Below, piece by piece: positions 24,911 through 64,000 of a stretch of 64,000 nucleotides of DNA (the first letter of the stretch is position 1; every line of letters begins with the position of its first letter). The stretch is taken from contig CAOLHI010000389.1 of NCBI GenBank assembly GCA_948474755.1, positions 310,001 through 374,000 on the forward strand. Reading direction: 5' to 3'. Both the position numbers and the translations under genes were made by a program. The notes beneath the pieces are model-generated. The model saw nothing but the letters and a program-made list of their open reading frames with translations, searched no databases and was not told the DNA's origin. The DNA is from Ctenosaura bakeri (lineage: Eukaryota > Chordata > Lepidosauria > Squamata > Iguanidae).

Positions 24911-25198
24911 TCAGGAGAAGTGACCCAGGGTATTTATAATTAAATAATTAAATAATAATTTATTCAATGTATGGACACTGGCTGAGGCTTTTAATGCATT
25001 TCTCTTTATCTGAGGAGACCAGGGACCTGAGACTGAGAAGACAATACCTAAATAATTATAGGCTCTTACCTGTTCTATTTCTTTAGAATCGATAAACCAT
25101 TTATGAAAGGTCCTCTTTTTGCCAAAAATTACAGTTTTAGATTTGCTATTATTAATTACCAAATCATTTTGCTGACAGTAAACACTGAATTTTCTCAA
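24911..25198 (-). pseudogene. LINE RT thumb/connector fragment
   Basis: This continues the LINE directly after the stop that ends the RT stretch. 'NDLVINNSKSKTVIFGKK' is the conserved N-x-x-K-T/S-x-x-x-F segment that follows YADD in non-LTR polymerases. It ends in a frame break near 24911. Confidence 0.75.
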
Positions 25199-25726
25199 CT
25201 ATCTGTGCAGGCCTACCAGAGTTGTAGAAAGTAGAATCATGTCATCTGCATACAGGACCTTGGGCATATGGAAATCAGAATTGTACATAGCAGAAACTGC
25301 ATCATCGATATAAAAATTAAAAAGAAATGGGGCCAAGATGCAGCCTTGACACACTCCTCTGAATGTAGGAATTTTGTTTGTTAAGGCTTGGTTTACACCT
25401 GATCTAATCTGTAAACTTGTATCCCTGTGGAGAGCCATTATTAGGTGAAGTAGTCTCCTATCAATGTTTGTCTTCATGATTTTTTTCCAAAGGAGCATTC
25501 TGTTAATTGAGTCAAAGGCTGCACTTAGATCCATAAACGCAGTATAAAGTTGTCCACCCCTAGCCGTGTATTTTGAAATCGGATGCAGGAGAGTGGGTTG
25601 TTCCTCTTGCCTATCCAGAGAATAATGTTCCACAATGGTGCAATTCAACTTTGCACAATCATGAGTCAGTTTACAATGACATAACTTCCCAGCAGTATGC
25701 CAACCAATAATTTTATGTCTAACCAA
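25199..25726 (-). pseudogene. LINE reverse transcriptase fragment
   Basis: A 175-codon open stretch holds the RT palm: 'AFMDLSAAFDSINR' (first catalytic Asp), 'GVCQGCILAPFLFNFYIDD' and the YADD box at 25241-25252. The frame begins inside the domain because the element is truncated, and a stop follows at 25199-25201, right after the YADD region, so the polymerase is broken. It is a dead copy that belongs to the LINE and not to the host gene. Confidence 0.85.
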
Positions 25727-25740
25727 ATTATATATAATGT

Positions 25741-26879
25741 ATTTTCTGTTCTTAAAGTGGCAAAGTGACTTTTAATTCGTAAAGGATGATAATATTGTAT
25801 TTGTAAAGTTTTCCAATTTTTTCAGTTTTTTTTCCAGAAAAACAAAAAAAAAAATCACACATACCCCCATGGCTTCCCAATTTCTAGAAATTTTACATCT
25901 CTATTCCATATAGTTTTCCAATTAAGCAACATCCTAGTATCTTTGGTCACCAGTGAGCCTTCCAGTAGATTGAGGCTTCATTAGATGCTCATTAACTGTA
26001 CAGGAGCTAACATACAAAAAATACAGGTGTAGTATTTATAGTAAATATTTTTCAAAAAATCACATAAGAATATAGGTAGGCTGAAATGGTAGGCACCAGT
26101 AACCATGATACAGAAATACAATGTTTTAGCAGCATTCGAGCAAACAGTGCTGGTTTATATGTGGTAAGATCCTGACAACATATATACTCTGTTGACCCTA
26201 ATATACAGTCATAAGTCACTGAAGAAGACTTTTAGGATTGAAATGGCATTTCTATATTTATATGAAGTCTCTGTATGTACTTCAACTGCATTCTTTTAAA
26301 TGTCAAGGTGGACGCTGTGTGTATGTGATCTAAATATTTTGAAATTTTTGTTCAGTTAAATTTGCATTTTTAATTTGAATTCCTGTATCCGTATTGTAGA
26401 AGCCCATTAATGATACGAGTTTTTTAATCCAGCAGGTGCCCAACCCGGTACCAATCTCTGTTCAAAGTAAACTGTCAGTTTCAACTTTTTTGCTTGTTCT
26501 TTCTGGATGTTGATTTCATTGCCACAGCCTTCATCAGATATTTTGATATGAAGATAAAAGGCTTTCTTGTAGCTTTTCTAAATTGTGCTTTGTGATCTGT
26601 GTAAATAATTTCACTATTAGGATTTTGAACAGCCATTGATGCTGTTCTAGTCCCTCTAGTCCGAAAGATTTTGGATAACCAAGAACTGAACTCTTAATTG
26701 AAATGTGTTATCATAAGCTACTCTTAATATTCTTCAGCTGTGTGAATGACCTAGGTTTGTATAAAAATGGCCCTCCTATTTAGAGCAGGGTATAAGAAAA
26801 AGAGCAGTACGCAAAGAGCTAAACAAGAAAGTGGATGTATGGGAAATCTGAACAGAAAGATAAGGGCTTTTGTATTTGT
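25741..26879. other. Unassigned AT-rich intron-1 sequence
   Basis: No recognised repeat, exon or RNA gene. Confidence 0.4.
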
Positions 26880-27015
26880 AGTTGTTGTGTGCCTTCAAGA
26901 CGTTTCCAACTTAAGGCAACCCTAAGCCAAACCTGTCACAGGGTTTTTTGGGGTTGAGGGTATGTGACATGCTCAAGGTCACCCGGTGGGTTTCTATGGC
27001 TGAGCATGGAATTGA
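26880..27015 (-). mobile_element. Sauria-type SINE fragment, reverse
   Basis: 'gttgttgtgtgccttcaaga' tail side and 'ggtcacccggtgggtttcta' are present. The middle is deleted (the block after 'gggttttttgggg' is missing) and the head is lost. Confidence 0.8.
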
Positions 27016-28590
27016 ACCATTTACATGGACCTAAATTCAACGCTTCATTGGCAGCACTTTAAACTGTTTCTAGTCAGTTTCTTAGTCCCCCAGAACCTGT
27101 TTGGGGGTTGTACTTGGGCTACAGTGGGCTTCCAGGGTTGCCTACCCCCTCCCCTCCGCTGGTTCAACCATTCTGCCACAAAATGCCACAGTAAAATATT
27201 GCTTATGACAGTTCAAGAGAGTGAACAAGTTTGATAATAATAACATTGAATTCTCTCAATTCCAATTTTATAGGTAAAAGTAGATTATTCGTAATATAGA
27301 GGAAGCTCATGTCTATGTATAGTATCTTCAGCGGTGGCACCAGAACCATTTTTCAGGCCGTAATACAATTATGTAAATAAATCCTCAAAAGCTGTCATTC
27401 CATTCTGCAGAACAGAATGAATACCCCATTCCATAGCCAGTACAGAAATACATGCTTCTGCCTTCTTCGTCTTTTAATAAATACGTTTGCTTTCTACCTG
27501 GTAAGTTGGTATAATTTTCATTCTGACCCTTTCTCCCAGTTAAATTGGTAGAAGGATCAGAATGATAATTCTTTCTTTCTCTGCTGTACCATTGTGATCC
27601 ATGATGCCTCTTGCCTTCTTGGGTTCTATGTTGGCCCTGGTGGAAGGGAAATGACTTGGAAAAAAGAGGGATCATTTGCTTGGTGATCAAACAAGTTGTC
27701 AGATGTTAAGGCTCCAATAATAGTCCATGCTAGACTCTTCTATTACATAAAATGCATGTGTTCAAATATAAACTTTTTCCTTACCTTCTGCTAAGGCTCC
27801 ATTTAAGCTACTGTTTTTTCACAATGTATAACTTGCATATTCTTCATATTGTAAACTGGCAATAAGTGAAAATAGTTTCAAGCCTGGAATTCTCTACAAT
27901 TAAATATGAGAAAGAATACTTACTGCAAGGACTGAAGCAGAGTAGCCATATAGCCTTGGGAAAATGTGTTAATTTTAAAGACAGGTATCCACCAGCCTAC
28001 AGGAGCATGCCTCCTGGTACAGTCTTTTCCCTATTAGTTAAAATCTTCATTGGTTATCCTGCACATGAACTCCGAAAGAGACAGAAACTGTTTCAAAAGG
28101 CTCCTGTTGTAGTTCCACTGTTGTGGAATGACCTTCCTTAGAAGTTTTGACAAAATATGTTATTAATGGTTTCTACAAAAGACTATAAGATCTTATTTAG
28201 AATGGCATTTCAGAGTTGAGTCAATCAAGCTTAGGACTCAATAGTTACTGGTTTTGGATTATTTACTTGTCTGTGGTATTTTTTTATATTCAAGAACTTG
28301 CTTAATATTTTTAAAGTGTGTATTATGCCTATAAATTGACCTGAATATAAGATTAAGTATTTTACTTTTAAATATTTTAGTTAGTTAATTAGTTTAGTTA
28401 ATTATCTTAGATAATTAGGGTGATCCTAGCACTGCTTCCAGTGTAGCAAAAGATACTAGTGTTGATTTATTTCAGAACATTATTCTGCTTAGCACTAATG
28501 ATATACCAACTGGGAAAATGAAAAAGAAGAAATCAAAAGATCTCTTCTAAATTTCTTTATATCTGATCCGATGTCATGTTTTATTTTCAG
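27016..28590. other. End of intron 1, with a possible old LINE remnant
   Basis: At 27900-28230 the + strand encodes a stretch ending 'VVVPLLWNDLP', resembling the C-terminal 'P-LWN-LP' motif of some L2/CR1-like ORF2 proteins, so it may be an old LINE 3' end. The 101-codon minus-strand frame at 27385-27690 is not recognised. Otherwise nothing is seen. Confidence 0.35.
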
Positions 28591-28641
28591 GGCTGATATC
28601 TACCTCAGGTCTATTTATTCCAGCTGGTATTAGAAGCAGTA

Positions 28642-58555
<29,914 letters not shown>

Positions 58556-59770
58556 TCCTATGGACAGTGCTTTTGGTCATAGGCAAAAGACTTCTATACA
58601 TATTTAAAACAAGACTTCTATACATATTTAAAACAACCATCAGTTAAGAGGAGAAAAAATAAATGCACACATGGACTCTGCACAGTGCCACTTCCGGAGA
58701 GCAAAATGTGCTGAAGAAAATTGACAAAGAGAAAAGTCCTAGAAATGTTCATGGAATTCAAAACCCACCTTTGTTAATGGCCTAATTAACTGACTGGCTT
58801 TTATTATCTATGAAGATTACCTATGGATATTTTTTGTGTGTGTATATTTATGCTCAACTTAGGAAAAAAACTGGGATGATGTTATATTTATGTTCATTTT
58901 AGAAGGAAGTTAATACTCAGATTTAATTCAGCCCTCATTTGGATAGACATTTCTTCAGGAAGATTTTACCACTTTTATCATTTAAAAACAGTGCCTCAGC
59001 TACCATTTTATTTCTAAAGCTTTTCTAGTGTGGTCTTGCTAGTGTTAACTTCATCGTGAACAACAGAGATAAAGCAGAGAGGAGGGAAATAGAGTTTTAC
59101 TTTTTAAAATTTTGAAATAAACTTGGAAAAATGCAAACTTGTCATGATGGGTGTTGGAGTTTAAGGGAGGAGGACTTGGGAGTGACAACTCTTGCCATGT
59201 TGAGGTAATTTACTGCCTCCCTACACTTCTTCAAAGCTTCACCATTCTTACATCTTTGGTTCTAAGGCTCAACTCACTGTTGTGAGCAGAGAAATTGATT
59301 TAACAGCAGATCCTTATTGAATCAAAAACAAGTAAAGGACGAGACTCTAAACTTTCATTTAAAGCTGTCTAGTCCCAGTGTTCCATAACTTAGTGCCCAT
59401 CCCAGTGTTCCATAACTTAGTGCCCTTCACACACTTTCGACCTTAACTTCCATCCTCCCTGACCACTGGCAATGCTAACTGGAGCTTATGACTGGGTCTG
59501 CTTTTCTCCTCACAGACTGGTATGGCAGCTTCCCCCAAGTTTGTTAAAGTGTCCTGTCACCTTGCTTAGCTCTCCCTTTAAAACACCACCTTTGTGTAAA
59601 AAAGGGTAAAGCCTTTCAATTGTTATTTACAGCCCCTTTAATGATCTATGGTAGTGTGATTCTGTTTGGTTATAACTGCTGAAAATCATTCAGCTGAGTC
59701 AAAGTTTATAAAAATATACTATATTCTTTCTTAAAATAGCAACCAGAATAAAGTATTGGTTTTCATACGT
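58556..59770 (+). other. TC2N: TC2N 3' UTR with candidate polyadenylation signals
   Basis: AATAAA occurs at 58658-58663, 59116-59121 and 59747-59752. I cannot tell which is used. The region holds two small perfect tandem duplications: a 24-bp unit at 58587-58634 and a 27-bp unit at 59374-59425. Confidence 0.6.
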
Positions 59771-62400
59771 ATGTCTGAGCTCAACCAGATCATCAGAATG
59801 TGTTTCCTTATATCTTTCACACACACAGCCCTTTGGCTACTCTTTTGCCCAAAGGCTCAATTCCCAAATCTGGGTCTCTCTCTGACCAGATTCCAAACTG
59901 AGTTGATTTCTCTACTGTCTCTCTCTCTAGGCTTTCTCTGGTCATTTCTAGACTTTCTCTGAGAAAACATACCCTCTCATCCCACCGCCCTTTGGGTGAC
60001 TGAAAACCTCTCTGGCTGAAGGACTGACTCTTGAAAGTCCTTCTTCCCTGAAATGTGACAAGTGCCTTCCACATATACATTTCCCTCTGGCCCCTTCTTC
60101 ACACTAATGGGCTGGGTTTCTCTCTGGAATGGCTATTCTGGTTGCCTGTTGCTGGGGCTTCTAGGCACTCAGGATAGCCACACCCTCAGACTCCGTCACA
60201 GAACTGTTGGGAGTTGTCGTTTAAAACATTTGCAGGGTTTCCTATTCCAAAGGTGGTGTCAATTCTTGTAGGAAAAGAACAATCCCATTATAAGGAGTGT
60301 AAAGAAGTAGGTTTACATCCACAAAACCTCATGCTAAAATAAAAACTAATTACTGTCGTCTTAAGGGTGCTGCTACATTCCCTCTTTTTTCCTTCCCCCT
60401 CCCTTTCTCCTTCTAATGTTTCATATGTATTTCCTGTTACAGTAAAACATCAGCATCCATTTTACAAATAGTTTGCATCAGTCTGTATAGTTTGGCTATA
60501 ATTCCTAAACTGTTTGTATTTAAAAGAAATTATGTTTAAATTTTTCAACATTTACAACTGTATTCATTTAGCTACTTAATTTTGCTAAATGTCTTTCCAT
60601 TTAGCTAGAATCACCATCATTATTCAGTCATTACTGAAATATAACTACCCACCTTCATTTTCAATGAAAAATATATTAGGATAGAATCCTCCAGCCATAC
60701 AGCAGAATTGTCAGCTCATTGTATATTTTTCTCTTCTACTTTGTTTCCCGCTTGTGTCCCCCCTCCCCACTTCTTTTGAAGCTCCTCTTTGCAATTTGGC
60801 TGAGTTAGACCCATCCATCTTTAATTAATGTAATGGAGTAAATCCAGGTTTTAATGGTGGGTTCCGTGGATAATGTAAACTTCAGCATGATGAAACCATG
60901 AAAGTAGAATCTGAATGTTTTGTTTGTTAATATTAACAGCACTAAATGAATAACCACCAGTTTTTATAAAACAAAATTTTCAAGGAAACTAATACAAAGC
61001 AATTGTTCTACATATGAACATCTCCCCCTCCCAAGCTTGCTATCATTATGTAAGAGCAAAAGATACAGAATTACAACTGTCTGTTTTGCTTCCTCAATTA
61101 AGAGCATTAGACCTAGGGATAGGTATTTGTACAGGTTGTGCTTGTTGACCCAACTGTGATTACACTTTTATTGAATGAAGTAGAAGTTAGGGAAGGAAAA
61201 GTTTTTTATTTTGTAAGTTCCTGTTGCTGGCTCAAGGCTGCCTCGGTGATCCAGAATCTCAACTTGTTATCCAGTGTGCCAGGCCCAGTGCCAATGCTTT
61301 GTTTAAGAAGGGTGTGAAAAGAATTGACTGATGAGCTGGTGATGCCAAGTGTTAACAGTGATGTCATGTACACACCTGCCTCTTGAATAATCCCGGATGC
61401 ACACACAGATGTCCAATAAATCTGAAATCTCTTTATAAACATGGCCACATACAAAACCAGCATGCGCCTCTAATACATTAAGGTTGCTATTATACAAAGT
61501 GTCAGTCTATGTATTCAAAACAACTGGGCTTTATATTCCCACCAGGACCACACTACTTTGCAATTAAGGTGATTGAATTAAGCCCTACATCATAAATCCC
61601 CTGCCTTTGAAAAGGCAGCATAGCAGGGATAGAGATTAAGTACTGTGTTTTTCACATTTTATTGACTTGTATCCCCAGTTCCCAATCACAGCTTTTGTTT
61701 CTGGGTGTCATAGAGTTTTATGAGTGGTTTCACAGAAATGGTTATGACAACTCTGAAGGCAAATGAGATTTGAGCAAGTTCTGAAGGCAAATTCAAATAT
61801 GCTTGTTCACCATTCTTACAGCCACATTGTAGTGGTTTTTTAATTTTTTTATATATATTTTTATTAATAAAAATTACAAAATTAAAACAATTTATATTTG
61901 TATATCTATACATAGATATATATGTATATACATAGAACTTCAAACCAATATGTTCTTCCAAATTCGATACACTAATAAACCAAAGTAAATGTAATAAATA
62001 TCAAAATCTTCATTTACAATATGATTTCAATAATCTGAAATAAAGAATAATTATATGTTAAAGTATATTAAAATAAACTAAAGCAAATTGGAGTTTAAAT
62101 ACCTACCTAATAATCTTCCCTTATTTCTACTTCTTATTTCGTAGTCAGTTATAACTTACCTATTTCATGACCAACAATTTTTTTTCATTTAATTAGTAGC
62201 TCAATATTAACCTCTACCTCAAATCAGAGTTTTTTTATTTTAACGTATGATTCTTGCCTCTCAAAGTTTCCATCCAAACATTTTTTCTCTCTCAAACTAC
62301 ATTATTTATGAGTGAGTTCTAGCTTTTGATCTTAACTTCAGTCTTTTAAATTTAACCTGCTCATAACTGTTTTCATTTGTGGTGGTTTTTTTTTTTAATG
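59771..62400. other. Downstream flank, unassigned
   Basis: No exon of a neighbouring gene recognised. Mostly AT-rich, with no named repeat. Confidence 0.4.
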
Positions 62401-62414
62401 TGTTATTAGGAGTG

Positions 62415-62415
62415 C

Positions 62416-62445
<30 letters not shown>
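62415..62445. repeat. (TTTA)n microsatellite
   Basis: About seven units of TTTA/ATTT. The flanking phrase 'gtgctattaggagt' and its near-copy (about 62400-62462) is repeated on both sides. Confidence 0.85.
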
Positions 62446-62446
<1 letters not shown>

Positions 62447-63780
62447 TGTGCTATTAGGAGTAATCAAGCACCTCAGTTTTTATAACCTTTCAAACATAAT
62501 TTAAATGGAAAACCATTCATTTAGTGGATCTTCAATTAGGAATAAGCTTTTGTTACGTCCAGAAGCAGCAAAACTATATTTGCCAGACTTTTGTGCCACA
62601 AAGATGTCACAAAACCCAATCTCTCTAGCTCCCAAATAAAGCCAAGAAAAATGCAGCCCCTAGCTAGTGCGCTGCTTGCACAGACAACTAAACCAAATAG
62701 TGAACAATGCCATGCATATTTACACATGCTGCATTCTTAAAAGAACTATTCATTTTGGTCAGACTTGAAAGACATCCTGCTATAACTCAACTAAAGTAGG
62801 AAGACTTCCCTTGTGGACAAACAAAAGTACGTGCAAATATCCATGTAAGACTAGCGGGGGGCGGGGGAAACCTCTATAGGCTTGAGAGGGAACCTGAATT
62901 GATGAATAGTCTTAAGCTCAGTAACAAAACATTAAAAGGTAACTGTCTTCTCCAGGTAGCTAGCCACAGTTCACAGTCCTGCAATAGAGTCCACAGTAGC
63001 TGCCACGGTAAAGGTTTACAGAAACTTTAGTCATCATTTTTTGTTGTTGTTTCAGCAGTCCAAGTCAGTAATAAATTCAGAGTGTCAGTTCAAGGGAATA
63101 TCCAACAGCACAGTCAGCACACAAAGTGAAGTTAAAGGTTTTCCAGGAACACGAACCAAGGATCAAAAGAAGACTGTGTTGCCTTCACCAGCAAAACAAG
63201 TTGTCTGCAACAGATTCCTCCACACTCCATCCCTTGTATTAGCCAACAGCCTCCCCCCGCTGTTTGCCTAATTCATGCATCTTGTCTGTATAAATGCTGT
63301 GAGTTCTGTGGGCTCTCTCTCTCTCATCCATGCTGGGCTGCATGTCTGTGTTGTGGCTGTTGGGGAGCATCCTGTCTGTGTTGGCACCAGAGTTTTGGGC
63401 CTGTGGCATGACAGTGCCCCTCAACCTGAGGCAATTTCCTCATCAAGAGTAGTTGCGGGGCTGGGGCTGGCCACAGGGGAAAATATATCATTGTTAGAAA
63501 ACATTACAGAGAAAATTATCAACCATATAGAAGACTGTATCTTGCCGAAGAAGAGTAAACATGGCTATGCAGATGTCCCAGCAAGCATGTGAATAGGAGC
63601 ATTCCAATTATGGTGGTTTGCATTTTTGAAAACTGTTTAACAACATTCCTTACCAAAGTCTTCTGGCCAAACCTAGCACACGTGATAATAACACAGGTCC
63701 TTAATTGGTTAAAGAACAGGAAATGTAAAATAGGAATTAAGAATGAAAGAATTAAGAACAAAATCATGGAGCATGTATAA
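62446..63780. other. Possible decayed LTR region, uncertain
   Basis: A TGTTACGTCC start near 62551, a TATA-like 'gtataaatgctg' near 63289 and GT-rich 'gcatgtctgtgttgtggctg' would suit an LTR, but no second copy, matching end or coding domain is seen. Short frames at 63041-63592 are not recognised. Confidence 0.25.
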
Positions 63781-63814
63781 TGATGATAATCATCATCATC
63801 ACCATCATCATTTA
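63779..63814. repeat. (ATC)n microsatellite
   Basis: Interrupted ATC/ATG triplets, located directly beside the foldback arm that follows. Confidence 0.8.
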
Positions 63815-63832
63815 CACCCTGCCTTTGAGGCC

Positions 63833-63916
63833 CCTCCCTAAACTGCAAACCACAGGATTCCATAGGATGTGGAAAGTGGAGTAATAGCACTATAACAGTC
63901 TAGTGCGGAAATGGCC
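63833..63916 (-). mobile_element. Single arm of the foldback MITE
   Basis: One arm only, from 'ccctaaactgcaaaccacag' to 'tagtgcggaaatggcc'. It matches the right arm of the 9074 element. The other arm is absent, so the hairpin was lost or half-deleted. Confidence 0.8.
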
Positions 63917-64000
63917 ATAGTTAAACGCCATAGAATGCAAAAGTTAAAACACAAATAATTGAAAGAAATGGAGCAACGTAAAGAAACCGAGTTCACCAAA

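Larger units (their letters stand above)
23798..25740 (-). mobile_element. 5'-truncated non-LTR retrotransposon (LINE), family not identified
   Basis: The 3' end on the minus strand is an AATAAA-containing stretch followed by short GAT repeats at about 23798-23830. Reading upstream (rising coordinates) there are a Cys-rich C-terminal region, a connector and a reverse transcriptase. The copy is truncated near 25740, so the endonuclease and 5' UTR are missing. It could be of the Vingi, I/Jockey or CR1/L2 type. I cannot decide by eye. Confidence 0.8.

Noticed and set aside
27385..27690. 101-codon minus-strand frame as a gene or retrocopy
   Set aside because: Its sequence is not recognised, there are no flanking splice sites I trust, and there is no poly(A) tail.

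Overview
The window is vertebrate nuclear DNA, most probably from a squamate reptile (a lizard is the best guess). The evidence is a multi-exon gene with GT-AG introns, many tRNA-derived SINEs of the Sauria type, 5S-rRNA-derived SINEs, a Bov-B LINE 3' end, CR1 and L1 remnants, hAT and mariner-like MITEs, solo LTRs and a DIRS retrotransposon. There are no bacterial-style genes, operons or CRISPR arrays.

One host gene is present on the + strand: TC2N (tandem C2 domains nuclear protein). Eleven coding exons lie between the ATG at 28642 and the TGA at 58553-58555. Each has usable splice sites and matching phases, and together they give about 493 residues (human is about 490). The only non-GT donor is a GC donor at 42254. 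The sole break is a one-base phase loss in an A run (52797-52805) in the C2B exon. A CpG-rich block at 7640-9060 is the best candidate for the promoter and non-coding first exon, leaving a first intron of nearly 20 kb.

Layout: 1-7500 is upstream flank full of repeats (partial LTR, SINEs, a 526-bp hAT MITE with an 8-bp target duplication). 7640-9060 is the CpG block, holding a perfect 178-bp palindrome, with a three-armed relative of that palindrome just beyond it at 9074-9288. 9300-28590 is intron 1, with SINEs, a nested foldback insertion, an 878-bp solo LTR, a 5S SINE and about 1.9 kb of a broken LINE. 28591-58555 holds the TC2N exons and introns. 58556 to about 59770 is 3' UTR. The remainder is repeat-rich flank.

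The standout element is a nearly complete DIRS-type (tyrosine recombinase) retrotransposon at 35290-40998, in sense orientation in the TC2N intron at 35008-42161. It has inverted terminal repeats, a Lys-rich and Arg/Ser-rich Gag, RT plus RNase H plus a methyltransferase-like tail, a tyrosine recombinase with its catalytic residues, and an internal complementary region matching both outer ends. It sits inside an older hAT-like MITE. Its frames have no clear internal stop beyond three single-base slips near short homopolymers. With the similar slip in the TC2N exon, this suggests residual sequencing or assembly indels rather than long decay.
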